DNA from: CAYOWK01 sp964407665
Lineage (GTDB): Bacteria; Pseudomonadota; Alphaproteobacteria; Caulobacterales; Hyphomonadaceae
DNA length: 64,000 nt
Assembly: GCA_964407665.1 (NCBI GenBank)
Contig: CAYOWK010000010.1
Span: forward strand, 1 to 64,000
Direction: 5' to 3'
Position 1 is the stretch's first letter; the number at the start of each line of letters is the position of its first letter. Shown here one piece after another: positions 17,983-26,592 of the stretch. The position numbers and the translations under genes were made by a program. Below the pieces are notes generated by a model, which searched no databases, was not told the origin of the DNA, and saw only the letters and a list, made by a program, of their open reading frames with translations.

Positions 17983-18139
17983 GCCGAAACGGAAACCAAC
18001 ATCCCGCCACGCCGACCGGCGCCTGTCGTTCCTGGACTTCGGAGGCCTCCCGAAACCCTCCCGTGACAGGCGCGAGGAGGAGTTTAGGGGCGTCCACGCT
18101 CCCCGGAGTTCGCGGCGTAGTTTCCCGCATATCTTCGGA

Positions 18140-18243
18140 GTCATCCCGGACGGAGCGCAGCGAACGATCCGGGATCCGGCGGCGGGCTGCGGTGGTCGTT
18201 TCCGGATCCCGCATCAGCGCCCTTCGGGCTTGTGCGGGATGAC
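18140..18243. repeat. Composite inverted repeat element
   Basis: Ends in perfect 9-bp inverted termini GTCATCCCG (18140-18148) and CGGGATGAC (18235-18243). Internal GATCCGGGATCCGG and CCGGATCCC can also pair, and a separate GCCCTTCGGGC mini-hairpin lies near the right end. It looks like a fused pair of small dispersed repeats. Confidence 0.65.
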
Positions 18244-18585
18244 GAGGCATCTGGCTTTTACACTGTAAGATCAACCCGTTTTTTTGGGCGCGGGGCGACG
18301 CACGTCCGGGCTTGAGCCGGGTCTCGCAGTCCGACACCGGAGTCTGGATTCCCGACTGCGCGGGAAGCACGGACACGGACGTGTCCGTTTGCTGAAGCGG
18401 CGATGCAGGTGTGGGAAACGAGGGTCATGTATCCCTCATTGACCGCGCGCGTCCTGCGGCGTGCTACATGAAAGTTTCACAAATCTGCGGCTCCGGCAGC
18501 ACCGGTTTTTCACCGCGAATTCACCGCCGCAGAGGTATGACGCTGAGGTAAGGCGCCGGAAGGGCAAGTCGCTTGGGGGAGCGGG

Positions 18586-20304
18586 ATGGAGCATGGCATG
18601 CGAGCCAGAGATATCGCCCGGCCAGTTGTCCCGGTGCACAGCGATGCGCTGACGGGTGAAGTGGTCGCGCGGTTCGAGCGGGATCCCGAGCTCGACATCA
18701 TCCCTGTCCTCAACCAAGGGCGCGTCGTGCAACTGCTGACGCGCGAGGGCATGCTCCGGCTGTTTGCGCACATGTTCGGGCGCGACCTGTGGGCACGCCG
18801 GCCGGTATCGATGCTGACTGTGACGGAGCCCCGGATCTTTCTGGCCGACGCCTCGCTGGAGGATATCGGACGGCTTATCGCAAGCGTTTCCGCCGAAGCG
18901 CTGCAGGAGGGCGTCGGCTTCGTGGAGGCCGACGGACGCTATGTCGGCGTTGCGAGCGGCTTCGATCTCTATCGCGTCGCCGTGCGCCTCGGCGAGAGCA
19001 AGAACGAAGAGCTCAGTGCGCTGGCTGTCCGGCTGAAGGAGGAGACTGAGCGCGCGCATGTCGCCTCACAGGCCAAGTCGGACTTTCTCGCCACCATGAG
19101 CCATGAAATCCGCACGCCGCTGAACGGCATGCTGGGAATGTCTCAGGCGCTCGCGGCTTCGGCGCTGACAGATGAGCAGCGCGGCATGCTCGAGATCATC
19201 ACCCGGTCCGGCGAGACGCTGACCTCGCTGCTGAACGACATCCTGGACCTGTCCAAGATCGAATCCGGACGGCTCGATATCTCGCAGACCGACCTGAGCC
19301 TCGATGGTCTGGTCGAACGGATCCGCCGCCTCTACTCCGGCACAGCGGGCGAAAAGAACATCCACCTGACGGCTCACCGGGCCGGCGGACAGCACGATCT
19401 CCTCGCCTTCGATCCCGTGCGGGTTCACCAGTGCCTTGCCAACCTCGTGTCCAACGCCGTGAAGTTCACGCAGGAGGGCGGCGTGGACATCATCTATTCG
19501 ACAGAGACAACCGAGGCCGGCGAGATCGCGGTGCGGTTCGATATCCGAGACACAGGGATCGGCATGGACGAGCAGACGCTCGGGCGCCTGTTCCAGCCCT
19601 TCACGCAGGCGGACGCCTCCATCACCCGCCGGTTCGGCGGCACCGGGCTCGGGCTGGCGATATGCCGCCGGCTGGCGCGGATGATGGGCGGCGACGTGAT
19701 CGGCGACAGCCGTCTGGGAGAAGGTTCGGTCTTCACCTTCACGTTCATGGCCTCGCCCGCGTCCGTGGCCACCGAGGACCTGAGCCAGCCCGTCGCCCCT
19801 CATGACTCCCTGCCCCCTGCGCGCCGCTCGCTGCGCATTCTGGTGGTGGACGACAATGCGGTGAACAGGCAGGTGGCAAAGCTGTTCTGCGCCTCGATCG
19901 TACCGGACACCGAGATTGTCGAAGCGGTCAACGGTCTGGACGCGCTGCAGCGCCTTGAGGAAAACGGCTTCGACATCGTGCTGCTGGACGTGCATATGCC
20001 GGTCATGGACGGGCGGGAGACAATCCAGCGCATCCGCGCGTCGGATGCGCCCTGGCGCGACGTTCCGGTGATCGCGCTGACCGCCGATGCGATGGCGGGC
20101 GAGCGCGAGAAGCTGATCGAGCTTGGAATGACGGACTATGTCTCCAAGCCGGTCGACCGCCGCATCCTGGTCAGCAAGATCGCGGCGAACATCCCGGACC
20201 GGCCTTCCGTCCAGGCTGCCACGCGGAGCGAGAGTGCGCCGCCGGCTGCTCCGGTTGGGGCGTTCGAGCTGGATGATGTGCTTGCGGCGATCGAGGCGGC
20301 TTAA
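18586..20304 (+). CDS. CBS-domain hybrid histidine kinase
   Basis: 572 residues and no membrane segment. Residues 1-140 look like a CBS-pair sensor (ARDIARPVVPVHSDAL, LDIIPVLNQGRVVQLLTREG, ADGRYVGVASGFDLY), which would bind a nucleotide. A short coiled coil leads to HisKA with His173 in FLATMSHEIRTPLNGM. HATPase_c has its N, G1 and G2 boxes (NLVSNAVKFT, DTGIGMD, GGTGLGLAI). The C-terminal receiver has Asp468 in LLDVHMPVMDG. There is no HPt domain, so phosphate must go to a separate partner; the receiver protein at 14775 is a candidate. ATG 18586 follows a GGGGGAG site. Confidence 0.93.
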   Translation: MEHGMRARDIARPVVPVHSDALTGEVVARFERDPELDIIPVLNQGRVVQLLTREGMLRLFAHMFGRDLWARRPVSMLTVTEPRIFLADASLEDIGRLIASVSAEALQEGVGFVEADGRYVGVASGFDLYRVAVRLGESKNEELSALAVRLKEETERAHVASQAKSDFLATMSHEIRTPLNGMLGMSQALAASALTDEQRGMLEIITRSGETLTSLLNDILDLSKIESGRLDISQTDLSLDGLVERIRRLYSGTAGEKNIHLTAHRAGGQHDLLAFDPVRVHQCLANLVSNAVKFTQEGGVDIIYSTETTEAGEIAVRFDIRDTGIGMDEQTLGRLFQPFTQADASITRRFGGTGLGLAICRRLARMMGGDVIGDSRLGEGSVFTFTFMASPASVATEDLSQPVAPHDSLPPARRSLRILVVDDNAVNRQVAKLFCASIVPDTEIVEAVNGLDALQRLEENGFDIVLLDVHMPVMDGRETIQRIRASDAPWRDVPVIALTADAMAGEREKLIELGMTDYVSKPVDRRILVSKIAANIPDRPSVQAATRSESAPPAAPVGAFELDDVLAAIEAA

Positions 20305-20319
20305 GGTCCGCCGCTGCCG

Positions 20320-20511
20320 CTACGACTTCAGCGGGCAGGTGCGGATGCCCAGGACAGCATAGAGCGGGCAGAAGCCGACGAGGCCGGTCAGCAGCGGCAC
20401 AACGCCGATCCATCCCAGCGGCGTCTGCGGGCCTACGAATACGAGGCTGATGAGCCCCAGACCGACCAGCACGCGCAGGACCCGGTCGATCGTGCCTTCA
20501 TTGGCTTTCAT
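20320..20511 (-). CDS. DUF2892 small membrane protein
   Basis: 63 residues (MKANEGTIDRVLRVLVGLGL start). It has two transmembrane helices separated by a short loop (VGLGLISLVFVG and VVPLLTGLVGFCPLYAVLGI) and ends with the CPLYAVLGIRTCP pattern of DUF2892/YgaP-like proteins. A GGAGA site six bases before this ATG favours it over the ATG four codons upstream. It follows the Crp-type gene on the same strand by about 78 bp and is likely in its operon. DUF2892 proteins are frequently near sulfur or redox genes. Confidence 0.88.
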   Translation of the reverse strand: MKANEGTIDRVLRVLVGLGLISLVFVGPQTPLGWIGVVPLLTGLVGFCPLYAVLGIRTCPLKS

Positions 20512-20589
20512 GGCTGTCTCCATCCGGCCGCTGGCTTGCGGCCCCTGAGGACAGGTTTCACGAAGGCGGCGGGCGCGTCCGTGACGAAG

Positions 20590-21174
20590 TCACACTTCGG
20601 TCGTCGCCAGCTGCGTCAGACCGGCGCGGTCCACAATCGCGGTGTGGCCCCTGCGGCTCTCGACCAGCCCGTCGCGAGCGAGAGCGGTGAGCTGGCGCGA
20701 GACCGCCTCTCGCGCTGAGCCAATCTCGGCGGCAATCTGTTCGTGCGTGGCGTGAACCTCCCCGCCCTCGCCCGCCAGCCGCAGCAGCGCCGTGGCGACG
20801 CGCCGGTCGAGACCGGCGAACGCGAGCGTTTCCACGACCTGCTCGAAGTCGGCGAAGCGGCGCGCCACGGCGGAGAGCACGCTGGAGCGGAAGGCCGCAT
20901 CCTCGCCCATGCGGCGGCTGAAATCCGCAGGCGGGATCAGCTCGCCGGTCAGCTCCGCCTCGACGACGCCTTCGGCGGAATAGGTCATGCCCTCGACGAG
21001 GCAGGAGAAGGTCTGCAGGCAGACATCGCCCGGGCGGACCCGGTAAAGCACGATCTCGCGCCCGGAGACCGAGGTGATCGACACGCGGATGCAGCCCGTG
21101 CGCACCACGACAAAGCCGGGGCACTGGTCGCCGGGCCGGAAGAGGGTTGCGCCGGAGGGTCTTGCGAGGTGCAT
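20590..21174 (-). CDS. Crp/Fnr family transcriptional regulator
   Basis: 194 residues. The cyclic-nucleotide-binding-like barrel covers residues 5-95 (FRPGDQCPGFVVVRTGCIRV, REIVLYRVRPGDVCLQTFSC). A winged HTH covers 120-190 with TALLRLA, HEQIAAEIGSAREAVSRQLTAL for the recognition unit, and LVESRRGHTAIVD. It lacks the canonical N-terminal FNR cysteine cluster, although several Cys lie in the barrel, so redox sensing is possible but unproven. It lies 27 bp downstream of ecm and upstream of DUF2892, all on the minus strand. Confidence 0.9.
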   Translation of the reverse strand: MHLARPSGATLFRPGDQCPGFVVVRTGCIRVSITSVSGREIVLYRVRPGDVCLQTFSCLVEGMTYSAEGVVEAELTGELIPPADFSRRMGEDAAFRSSVLSAVARRFADFEQVVETLAFAGLDRRVATALLRLAGEGGEVHATHEQIAAEIGSAREAVSRQLTALARDGLVESRRGHTAIVDRAGLTQLATTEV

Positions 21175-21201
21175 GGGCGAGCCTCCCGGCAGGGCGGCGC
21201 C

Positions 21202-23199
21202 CTACTCCGCCGCCGTCAGCGTCTCCTCGACCACCTTCACCACGTCGCCGGTGATCTGGGTGATCTTGTAGTCCTTGGGCGTGTAGACGCGGCGGACGCC
21301 CATCTGTTTCAGCGCGAGAGCGTCGGCGTCGGGGATGATGCCGCCGACGACCACGGGAATGTTCAGCCCCTTTGCGCGCAGGATGCCGACCGTGTCCTTC
21401 ACGAGGTCGAGGTGCGAGCCGGAGAGGATGGAGAGGCCGAGTACGTGGGCTTCTGAGTCGATGGCCTGCTGGACGATCTCTTCCGGGGTGAAGCGGATGC
21501 CCTCGTAGATCACGTTCATGCCGGCGGCGCGGGCGCGGGCGGCGATCTGTTCGGAGCCGTTGGAGTGGCCATCGAGGCCCGGCTTGCCGACCACGTAGGT
21601 GAGCGTGCGGCCGAGTTTTTTCGAGACGCGCTCGACCTCGCCTTTCACGGCTTCAAGGTCTTCCTCGCCGCCCGTGCTGATGACCAGCGAGACGCCGGTG
21701 GGGCCGCGGTATTCGCCGAACACTTCGCGCAGGACCTGGCCCCACTCGCCGCCGGTGACGCCGGCTTTGGCGGCGTCGATGGAGGCGGGCATGATGTTGG
21801 CGCCGGAGGTGGCGGCGGCCTTCAGGCCGTCGAGCGCCTTCGCCACGGCTGCGTCGTCACGCTTGGCGCGCCAGGCCTTCAGGCGGGCGATCTGGCGGCT
21901 TTCGGCGCCGTGGTCGGTGGCCATGATCGAGCCGTCACCGCCGGAGAGGGGCGAGGCTTCGGTGGTCTGGTAGCGGTTGACGCCGACGACGATCTGGCGG
22001 CCGGCCTCGATCTCCTTGAGGCGCGCGCGCTGGCTCTCGACGAGCTGGGTCTTCATGTATTCGACGTTCTCGATGGCGCCGCCGGTGGCGTCGAGCTTCG
22101 CAAGCACCTCGCGGGCCTGGTCCTTCAGGGCCTCGGTCTTGGCGCCGACGACGTGGGAGCCGTCGAACAGGTCTTCGTATTCGAGCAGGTCGGTCTCGTA
22201 GGCGAGCACCTGCTGGAGGCGGAGCGACCATTGCTGGTCCCACGGGCGCGGCAGGCCGAGGGCCTCGTTCCAGGCTGGCAGCTGGAGCGCGCGGCAGCGG
22301 GCGCGCTTGGAGAGGGTGACGGCCAGCGCCTCGATGAGGATGCGGTAGACGTTGTTTTCCGGCTGCGGCTCGGTGAGGCCGAGCGAGTTCACCTGCACGC
22401 CATAGCGGAACATCAGGGCGCGCGTGTCGGTGACGCCGTAGCGCTCGCGGCCGATTTCGTCCCAGAGATCGACGAACGCGCGCATCTTGCACATCTCGGT
22501 GACGAAGCGGACGCCTGCGTTCACGAAGAAGGAAATGCGCGAAAAGACCAGCGTGAAGTCTTCCTCGGGCACCTGTCCGCCGGCCTTGACGGCGTCGAGC
22601 ACGGCGCAGGCGGTGGCGAGGGCGAAGGCGAGTTCCTGCTCGGGCGTCGCGCCGGCTTCCTGCAGGTGGTAGGAGCAGACGTTGAGCGGGTTCCACTTCG
22701 GCGTCTCGGTGTAGCACCAGGCCACCATGTCCGAGATCAGGCGCATGGAGGGCTTGGGCGGGAAGACGTAGGTGCCGCGCGAGAGGTATTCCTTGATGAT
22801 GTCGTTCTGGGTGGTGCCTTGCAGCTTCTTGCGGTCGGCGCCCTGCTCGTCGGCCAGCGCGACGTAGAGCGAGAGCAGCCACGCCGCCGGGGCGTTGATC
22901 GTCATCGAGGTGTTCATGTCCTCGACGCGGATCTGGTCGAAGAGGGTCCGCATGTCGCCGAGATGGCCGACCGGCACGCCGACCTTGCCGACTTCGCCCT
23001 TGGCGAGGATGTGGTCCGAATCGTAGGCCGTCTGGGTGGGGAGGTCGAAGGCGATGGAGAGGCCGGTCTGTCCCTTGGACAGGTTGTTCCGGTACAGCTT
23101 GTTGGACTCTTCAGCCGTCGAGTGTCCCGCATAGGTGCGGAAGATCCAGGGCTTGTCCGCCTCGTGCTGGAACGGCTTGCCGGAAGCGCCTTCGGCCAT
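21202..23199 (-). CDS. meaA: Ethylmalonyl-CoA mutase (MeaA), adenosylcobalamin-dependent
   Basis: 665 residues, single-subunit size for Ecm/MeaA. The N-terminal mutase barrel has PWIFRTYAGHSTAEESNKLY, LSIAFDLPTQTAYDSDH and YVFPPKPSMRLISDM. The C-terminal cobalamin domain has the DxHxxG box (GLDGHSNGSEQI), SILSGSHL and VVVGGIIPD. It isomerises (2R)-ethylmalonyl-CoA to methylsuccinyl-CoA in the ethylmalonyl-CoA pathway, which lets cells without isocitrate lyase grow on acetyl-CoA-generating substrates. Distinguishing Ecm from methylmalonyl-CoA mutase rests on the MeaA-like sequence, not on assay. ATG 23199 is the family start; the extra upstream frame is unsupported. It heads a likely operon with crp and DUF2892. 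Confidence 0.92.
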   Translation of the reverse strand: MAEGASGKPFQHEADKPWIFRTYAGHSTAEESNKLYRNNLSKGQTGLSIAFDLPTQTAYDSDHILAKGEVGKVGVPVGHLGDMRTLFDQIRVEDMNTSMTINAPAAWLLSLYVALADEQGADRKKLQGTTQNDIIKEYLSRGTYVFPPKPSMRLISDMVAWCYTETPKWNPLNVCSYHLQEAGATPEQELAFALATACAVLDAVKAGGQVPEEDFTLVFSRISFFVNAGVRFVTEMCKMRAFVDLWDEIGRERYGVTDTRALMFRYGVQVNSLGLTEPQPENNVYRILIEALAVTLSKRARCRALQLPAWNEALGLPRPWDQQWSLRLQQVLAYETDLLEYEDLFDGSHVVGAKTEALKDQAREVLAKLDATGGAIENVEYMKTQLVESQRARLKEIEAGRQIVVGVNRYQTTEASPLSGGDGSIMATDHGAESRQIARLKAWRAKRDDAAVAKALDGLKAAATSGANIMPASIDAAKAGVTGGEWGQVLREVFGEYRGPTGVSLVISTGGEEDLEAVKGEVERVSKKLGRTLTYVVGKPGLDGHSNGSEQIAARARAAGMNVIYEGIRFTPEEIVQQAIDSEAHVLGLSILSGSHLDLVKDTVGILRAKGLNIPVVVGGIIPDADALALKQMGVRRVYTPKDYKITQITGDVVKVVEETLTAAE

Positions 23200-23341
23200 G
23201 GTTAAAGGTCCCTGCTGCAATTGCGAACGAGGAATGACAGCAAGCCCGGCGCCGTGCAAGCGTGCGGTGGCTGGGCGCCAGGCGGTGGGTTGTGCATGGT
23301 TTGCGCGGCCGCGCGCAGGCGCTGGCAGGTGAAGGGCACGG

Positions 23342-24154
23342 ATGTTCTGGATTTCCAAGATCGCGTGGCTGCTTCTTGCGCCGTCCAACCTGCTGGTGAT
23401 CGGGACGATCGTCGGCGTGGTCCTGTGGCGGACAAAGCTGGCGGAGCGCTGGGGGCGGCGGATTGCGACTGCGGCGGGGGCGGTGTTGCTGGCGGTGGTG
23501 ATCCTGCCGGTCGGGAACTGGCTGATCCGGCCTCTGGAGCAGCGCTTCGAGCCCTATGTTGAGTGCCCGGGCCGGGAGCTGGCGGGGATCCTGCTGCTGG
23601 GCGGCGGGCAGGCGTCGATCACGGTGGACGGACGCATCGAGGAGGAGCTGAACGAGGGCGCCGACCGGATGCGGTATGCGGCCAAGCTGGCGCGCCGCTA
23701 TCCGCGCCTGCCGGTGGTGATTGCGGGCGGTCAGGTCTATCCGCGCGAGGGCGCCCGGGCCGAGGCGGACGGGATGGCAGACATTCTCATTGAACAGGGC
23801 GTCTACCCCACCCGGCTGCGGCTGGAGTCCGGATCGCGCACCACGGCGGAGAATGCCGCCAATGCGGCCGGGCTGGCGAGCGAGCCGGGCAAGTGGCTGC
23901 TGGTGACCTCGGCCTTCCACATGCCGCGATCGATGGGGACGTTCCGCAAGGCGGGGGTGGACGTGATCGCAGCGCCTGCGGACTGGCGCGTGGATGACCG
24001 GTCTGTCTCGATCCAGTTTACGGCGGCGGACCGGCTGGAACGCCTGGATCTGGCGGCGCGGGAGTATCTTGGTCTGGCCGGCTACTGGATCATGGGGCGG
24101 TCCACCGGGATCTTCCCCGGTCCGCGCGTGGACGACGCCTGCCCGGCCTCGTGA
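23342..24154 (+). CDS. YdcF/ElyC family (DUF218) membrane protein
   Basis: 270 residues. Two N-terminal transmembrane helices (IAWLLLAPSNLLVIGTIVGV and ATAAGAVLLAVVILPVG) precede a DUF218 domain: GILLLGGGQAS, LPVVIAGGQVYPREG, LESGSRTTAENA and LLVTSAFHMPRSM with the conserved His. ElyC-type proteins affect envelope polysaccharide lipid carriers. It diverges from meaA with 142 bp between. Confidence 0.9.
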   Translation: MFWISKIAWLLLAPSNLLVIGTIVGVVLWRTKLAERWGRRIATAAGAVLLAVVILPVGNWLIRPLEQRFEPYVECPGRELAGILLLGGGQASITVDGRIEEELNEGADRMRYAAKLARRYPRLPVVIAGGQVYPREGARAEADGMADILIEQGVYPTRLRLESGSRTTAENAANAAGLASEPGKWLLVTSAFHMPRSMGTFRKAGVDVIAAPADWRVDDRSVSIQFTAADRLERLDLAAREYLGLAGYWIMGRSTGIFPGPRVDDACPAS

Positions 24155-24230
24155 TCCGGTTTGCTCCAACCTGACGCTCTAGCCTGTGAGAGCCTCCGGT
24201 TTTCGGGGAGGCGCAGCACAGGCAAGGGAC

Positions 24231-25478
24231 ATGATCCGCACCTTCATCCGCCGCAACCGTCTGGCCGCCAGCATCATCGCGGCCGCATGCGGCCTGCTGG
24301 CTCAGGCTGCGGCATCCGTCGTAGAGACCGCAGAGGCGCAGAAGACCATGACGGCACCAAGCTCATCGGCGAAGGCGTTGCCTGCCGGCGCGCTGCGGGT
24401 GGATCTCGTGGAGATCATGGACCGCAACGGCTTCGAGAAGCCGATGGTCGCCGCGCGGGCGCTGGTTCCGCAGGGATGGAAGACACAGGGCGGCGTGCAG
24501 TGGAATTCGGGTCCGGTGGGGTGCGTGGAGCCTGCCCTCTTCAACTGGGCTGCGGTATCGGCGGACGGGTTGTCGAGGGTCGAGATGTTCCCGACCGAGA
24601 TGTGGACCGCCTCCAACAGCGTGCAGGTGACCTGCCAGTGGGGCGAATTCCAGGACATGCGGTCCTATCTGACCGGGTATATCCAGCGGCGGTATCCGGG
24701 CGCGCAGGTGAAGGACTACAGGCCCCGGCGCGACTTCCTCGACGTGCAGCAGCCCTGGCTCGATGTGCGCCTGTCGATCGCCAACGATCCGCGCCTTGGC
24801 ATGAAGGCGTGGGCGGACGCAGGCGAGCTGACCTACAGCCATCGCGAGAACGGCGTCGAGATCGACGGGTATGTCTCGGCCTCGGCGATGTTCCACACGA
24901 ATGCTGTGCCGAACCCGATGGGCGGACCGCCCTTCATGACCCTGGCCGCCAGCACGACGTCCACCTTCGCGGCCCGGGCCCCGAAAGGAAAACTGGACCT
25001 GAAGATCGCCGAAGCCATCCGCAAGTCGATCAAGCCGGACGCCGAATGGGCCGGCAAGATGATGGCGTTCAAGACCAGGATGGGCGGCATCGCCGCGCAG
25101 GCGACAGCGGACGCCGCCGCGATCATTGTCGCCAATGGCGCCGCGATGACGGCCCAGAACATCGCCGCCAACAACGCCGCGGGAGACCGCACCCGCGCAG
25201 CGATCCGCAACAACTACGCCGACGCCTACGACGCGACGGTCGCGGCGGGCGCCTCCTCTTCCGCCACAAGCGATCGCATGCAGCGCGAGCGGATCGAGGG
25301 CATTCGCGGTGTCGAAACGTACGTCGATCCCGTCTATGGCGGCACGGTGCAGCTGGACGCGACCTACGATCATGCGTGGCGCGTGACCAACTCGGACAGC
25401 TACATCCTGACCAACGATCCCAGCTTCAATCCGGGCCTGTACAACATCGAGGCCATGCAGCTTCAGCCCGTCAAGTAG
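24231..25478 (+). CDS. Secreted protein of unknown function
   Basis: 415 residues from ATG 24231 (AAGGGAC upstream). A signal peptide (IRRNRLAASIIAAACGLLAQ, cleavage after an Ala-rich stretch) precedes a domain with VPQGWKTQGGVQW and RVEMFPTEMWTASN. A central Ala-rich helical region (residues 270-350) follows, then a C-terminal block ending YILTNDPSFNPGLYN. I do not recognise the family. It is probably periplasmic. It follows ydcF on the same strand after 76 bp. Confidence 0.7.
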   Translation: MIRTFIRRNRLAASIIAAACGLLAQAAASVVETAEAQKTMTAPSSSAKALPAGALRVDLVEIMDRNGFEKPMVAARALVPQGWKTQGGVQWNSGPVGCVEPALFNWAAVSADGLSRVEMFPTEMWTASNSVQVTCQWGEFQDMRSYLTGYIQRRYPGAQVKDYRPRRDFLDVQQPWLDVRLSIANDPRLGMKAWADAGELTYSHRENGVEIDGYVSASAMFHTNAVPNPMGGPPFMTLAASTTSTFAARAPKGKLDLKIAEAIRKSIKPDAEWAGKMMAFKTRMGGIAAQATADAAAIIVANGAAMTAQNIAANNAAGDRTRAAIRNNYADAYDATVAAGASSSATSDRMQRERIEGIRGVETYVDPVYGGTVQLDATYDHAWRVTNSDSYILTNDPSFNPGLYNIEAMQLQPVK

Positions 25479-25520
25479 GACGCGCCTGGGGCGACGCGGT
25501 GGCGATGGAGGGGCTTCCGA

Positions 25521-26015
25521 TCAGGGCCTGACGAAGGTGTAGACGTTGCGCTGGAATGCCTCGGCGCCCGAGCCCGGCTGGACGCGTTTGCCGATCCGGA
25601 TTTCGCGCCCGGCAAACCTGTAGTCGTAAAGGCAGACAGCAGGCTGGCCCGCATCTTCGCAGGCCTCTTCGGTGGTGATCCGGACGCTGCCCGGCGTCCG
25701 GTCAATCGATGTGACCCGCCCGCCGTCCAGCACCGTCCCGCCGGCTGAGATCAGAAACGGGCTTTCGGAGTTCGCGTGAGGCTCTTTCGGATAGGTATAG
25801 GCGAGGACCAGACCTTGCGCGGTTTCGGACACACGCAGTCCGGCGGGAATCACTACCTCTCCATAAGGCGGACTGTAGTCACGATAGGTCAGACTTCCGG
25901 CCCAGCCTTCGCCCACGATACCTGACAGGTCGGCCGCCGTTACTCTCGGCGCCTCGGTCGTGGTTGCGCAAGCCGTGGCGGCGGCAGCAACGAGGATCGA
26001 GGCCAGACGTTTCAT
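25521..26015 (-). CDS. Small lipoprotein of unknown function
   Basis: 164 residues with signal MKRLASILVAAAATAC and a lipobox Cys at 16. The mature protein is beta-rich (SLTYRDYSPPYGEVVIPAGL, VLAYTYPKEP) with two further Cys (EACEDAGQPAVCLYDYRF) that could form a disulfide. The end, RNVYTFVRP, is typical of short extracytoplasmic beta domains. Unrecognised. It converges on the secreted protein gene to its left. Confidence 0.7.
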   Translation of the reverse strand: MKRLASILVAAAATACATTTEAPRVTAADLSGIVGEGWAGSLTYRDYSPPYGEVVIPAGLRVSETAQGLVLAYTYPKEPHANSESPFLISAGGTVLDGGRVTSIDRTPGSVRITTEEACEDAGQPAVCLYDYRFAGREIRIGKRVQPGSGAEAFQRNVYTFVRP

Positions 26016-26284
26016 GCGCACCATCCAAGGACATTCAAGCCTCCTACGCTGGCGACCGTCGTCCGGATGCGCGGAGTCTGGAAACTGCGCAACCCATTGG
26101 TCGGCTGCGCCGTTGCAGGATGGCGTCTCTCTGCCGGACGCCCCTGGACATCCGGAGGGCCGGAACTGGCGAACGCGAACCCGTGCGCCCGACTTTCCAG
26201 CTTAAGTCACTCTGCGTGCTGGCTCGGCCCAAGACAGGTTAAGCGGCAGTTCCATCTCGTGACGAAAAACAATGCGCGCATACA

Positions 26285-26560
26285 CTATTTAATAAAAGTT
26301 TTGTAGAATGCGAAAACAAAAGCCGCAGACTGTATGATGGAGGCGGCCACCATAAAATAAATATGGATTTTTTGATTTTCAATAAACACTATCGGCGCCA
26401 ACGTTAAGCCGCCAATAAAAAACAAAACAATCGCAACATTCTTATCTTTTGATGATCCGTATTTCATTGTTCGTGGGGATGGGATGCGCAAATTCCCCAC
26501 CCACCACCAGAAAAGCAACCCTTGAGCGGCGACCAACCAAAGCAGCGCGTGCCAATTCAT
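26285..26560 (-). CDS. Orphan small membrane protein in low-GC DNA
   Basis: 91 residues with three hydrophobic helices (LLWLVAAQGLLFWWWVG, VAIVLFFIGGLTLAPIVFI, IYFMVAASIIQSAAFVFAFY). A basic loop follows the first helix (TMKYGSSKDK). Its codons use A and T at the third position (ATA, AAA, TTT, AAT), unlike every neighbour except the reverse transcriptase. The roughly 300-bp stretch is visibly AT-rich and suggests a small transferred insert. No homologue recognised. Confidence 0.6.
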   Translation of the reverse strand: MNWHALLWLVAAQGLLFWWWVGNLRIPSPRTMKYGSSKDKNVAIVLFFIGGLTLAPIVFIENQKIHIYFMVAASIIQSAAFVFAFYKTFIK

Positions 26561-26592
26561 CTGGAAACAAATTTCTTCTGAAGCCTCACTTG

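Larger units (their letters stand above)
17429..18585. other. 1.16-kb gene-free stretch rich in dispersed repeats
   Basis: No frame here has coding character; open frames on both strands are GC-driven and low-complexity. It holds several palindromic units (17917-17982, 18140-18243), a gene-distal stretch of tract-like DNA around 18290-18375 with TCCGGGCTTGAGCCGGG, and presumably the promoters of the lipoprotein gene at its left end and of the hybrid kinase at its right end. Confidence 0.6.

Noticed and set aside
17604..18376. Several open frames of 130-170 residues in the 17.4-18.6 kb gap
   Set aside because: They run through dispersed palindromic repeats on both strands and have no conserved-looking segments.
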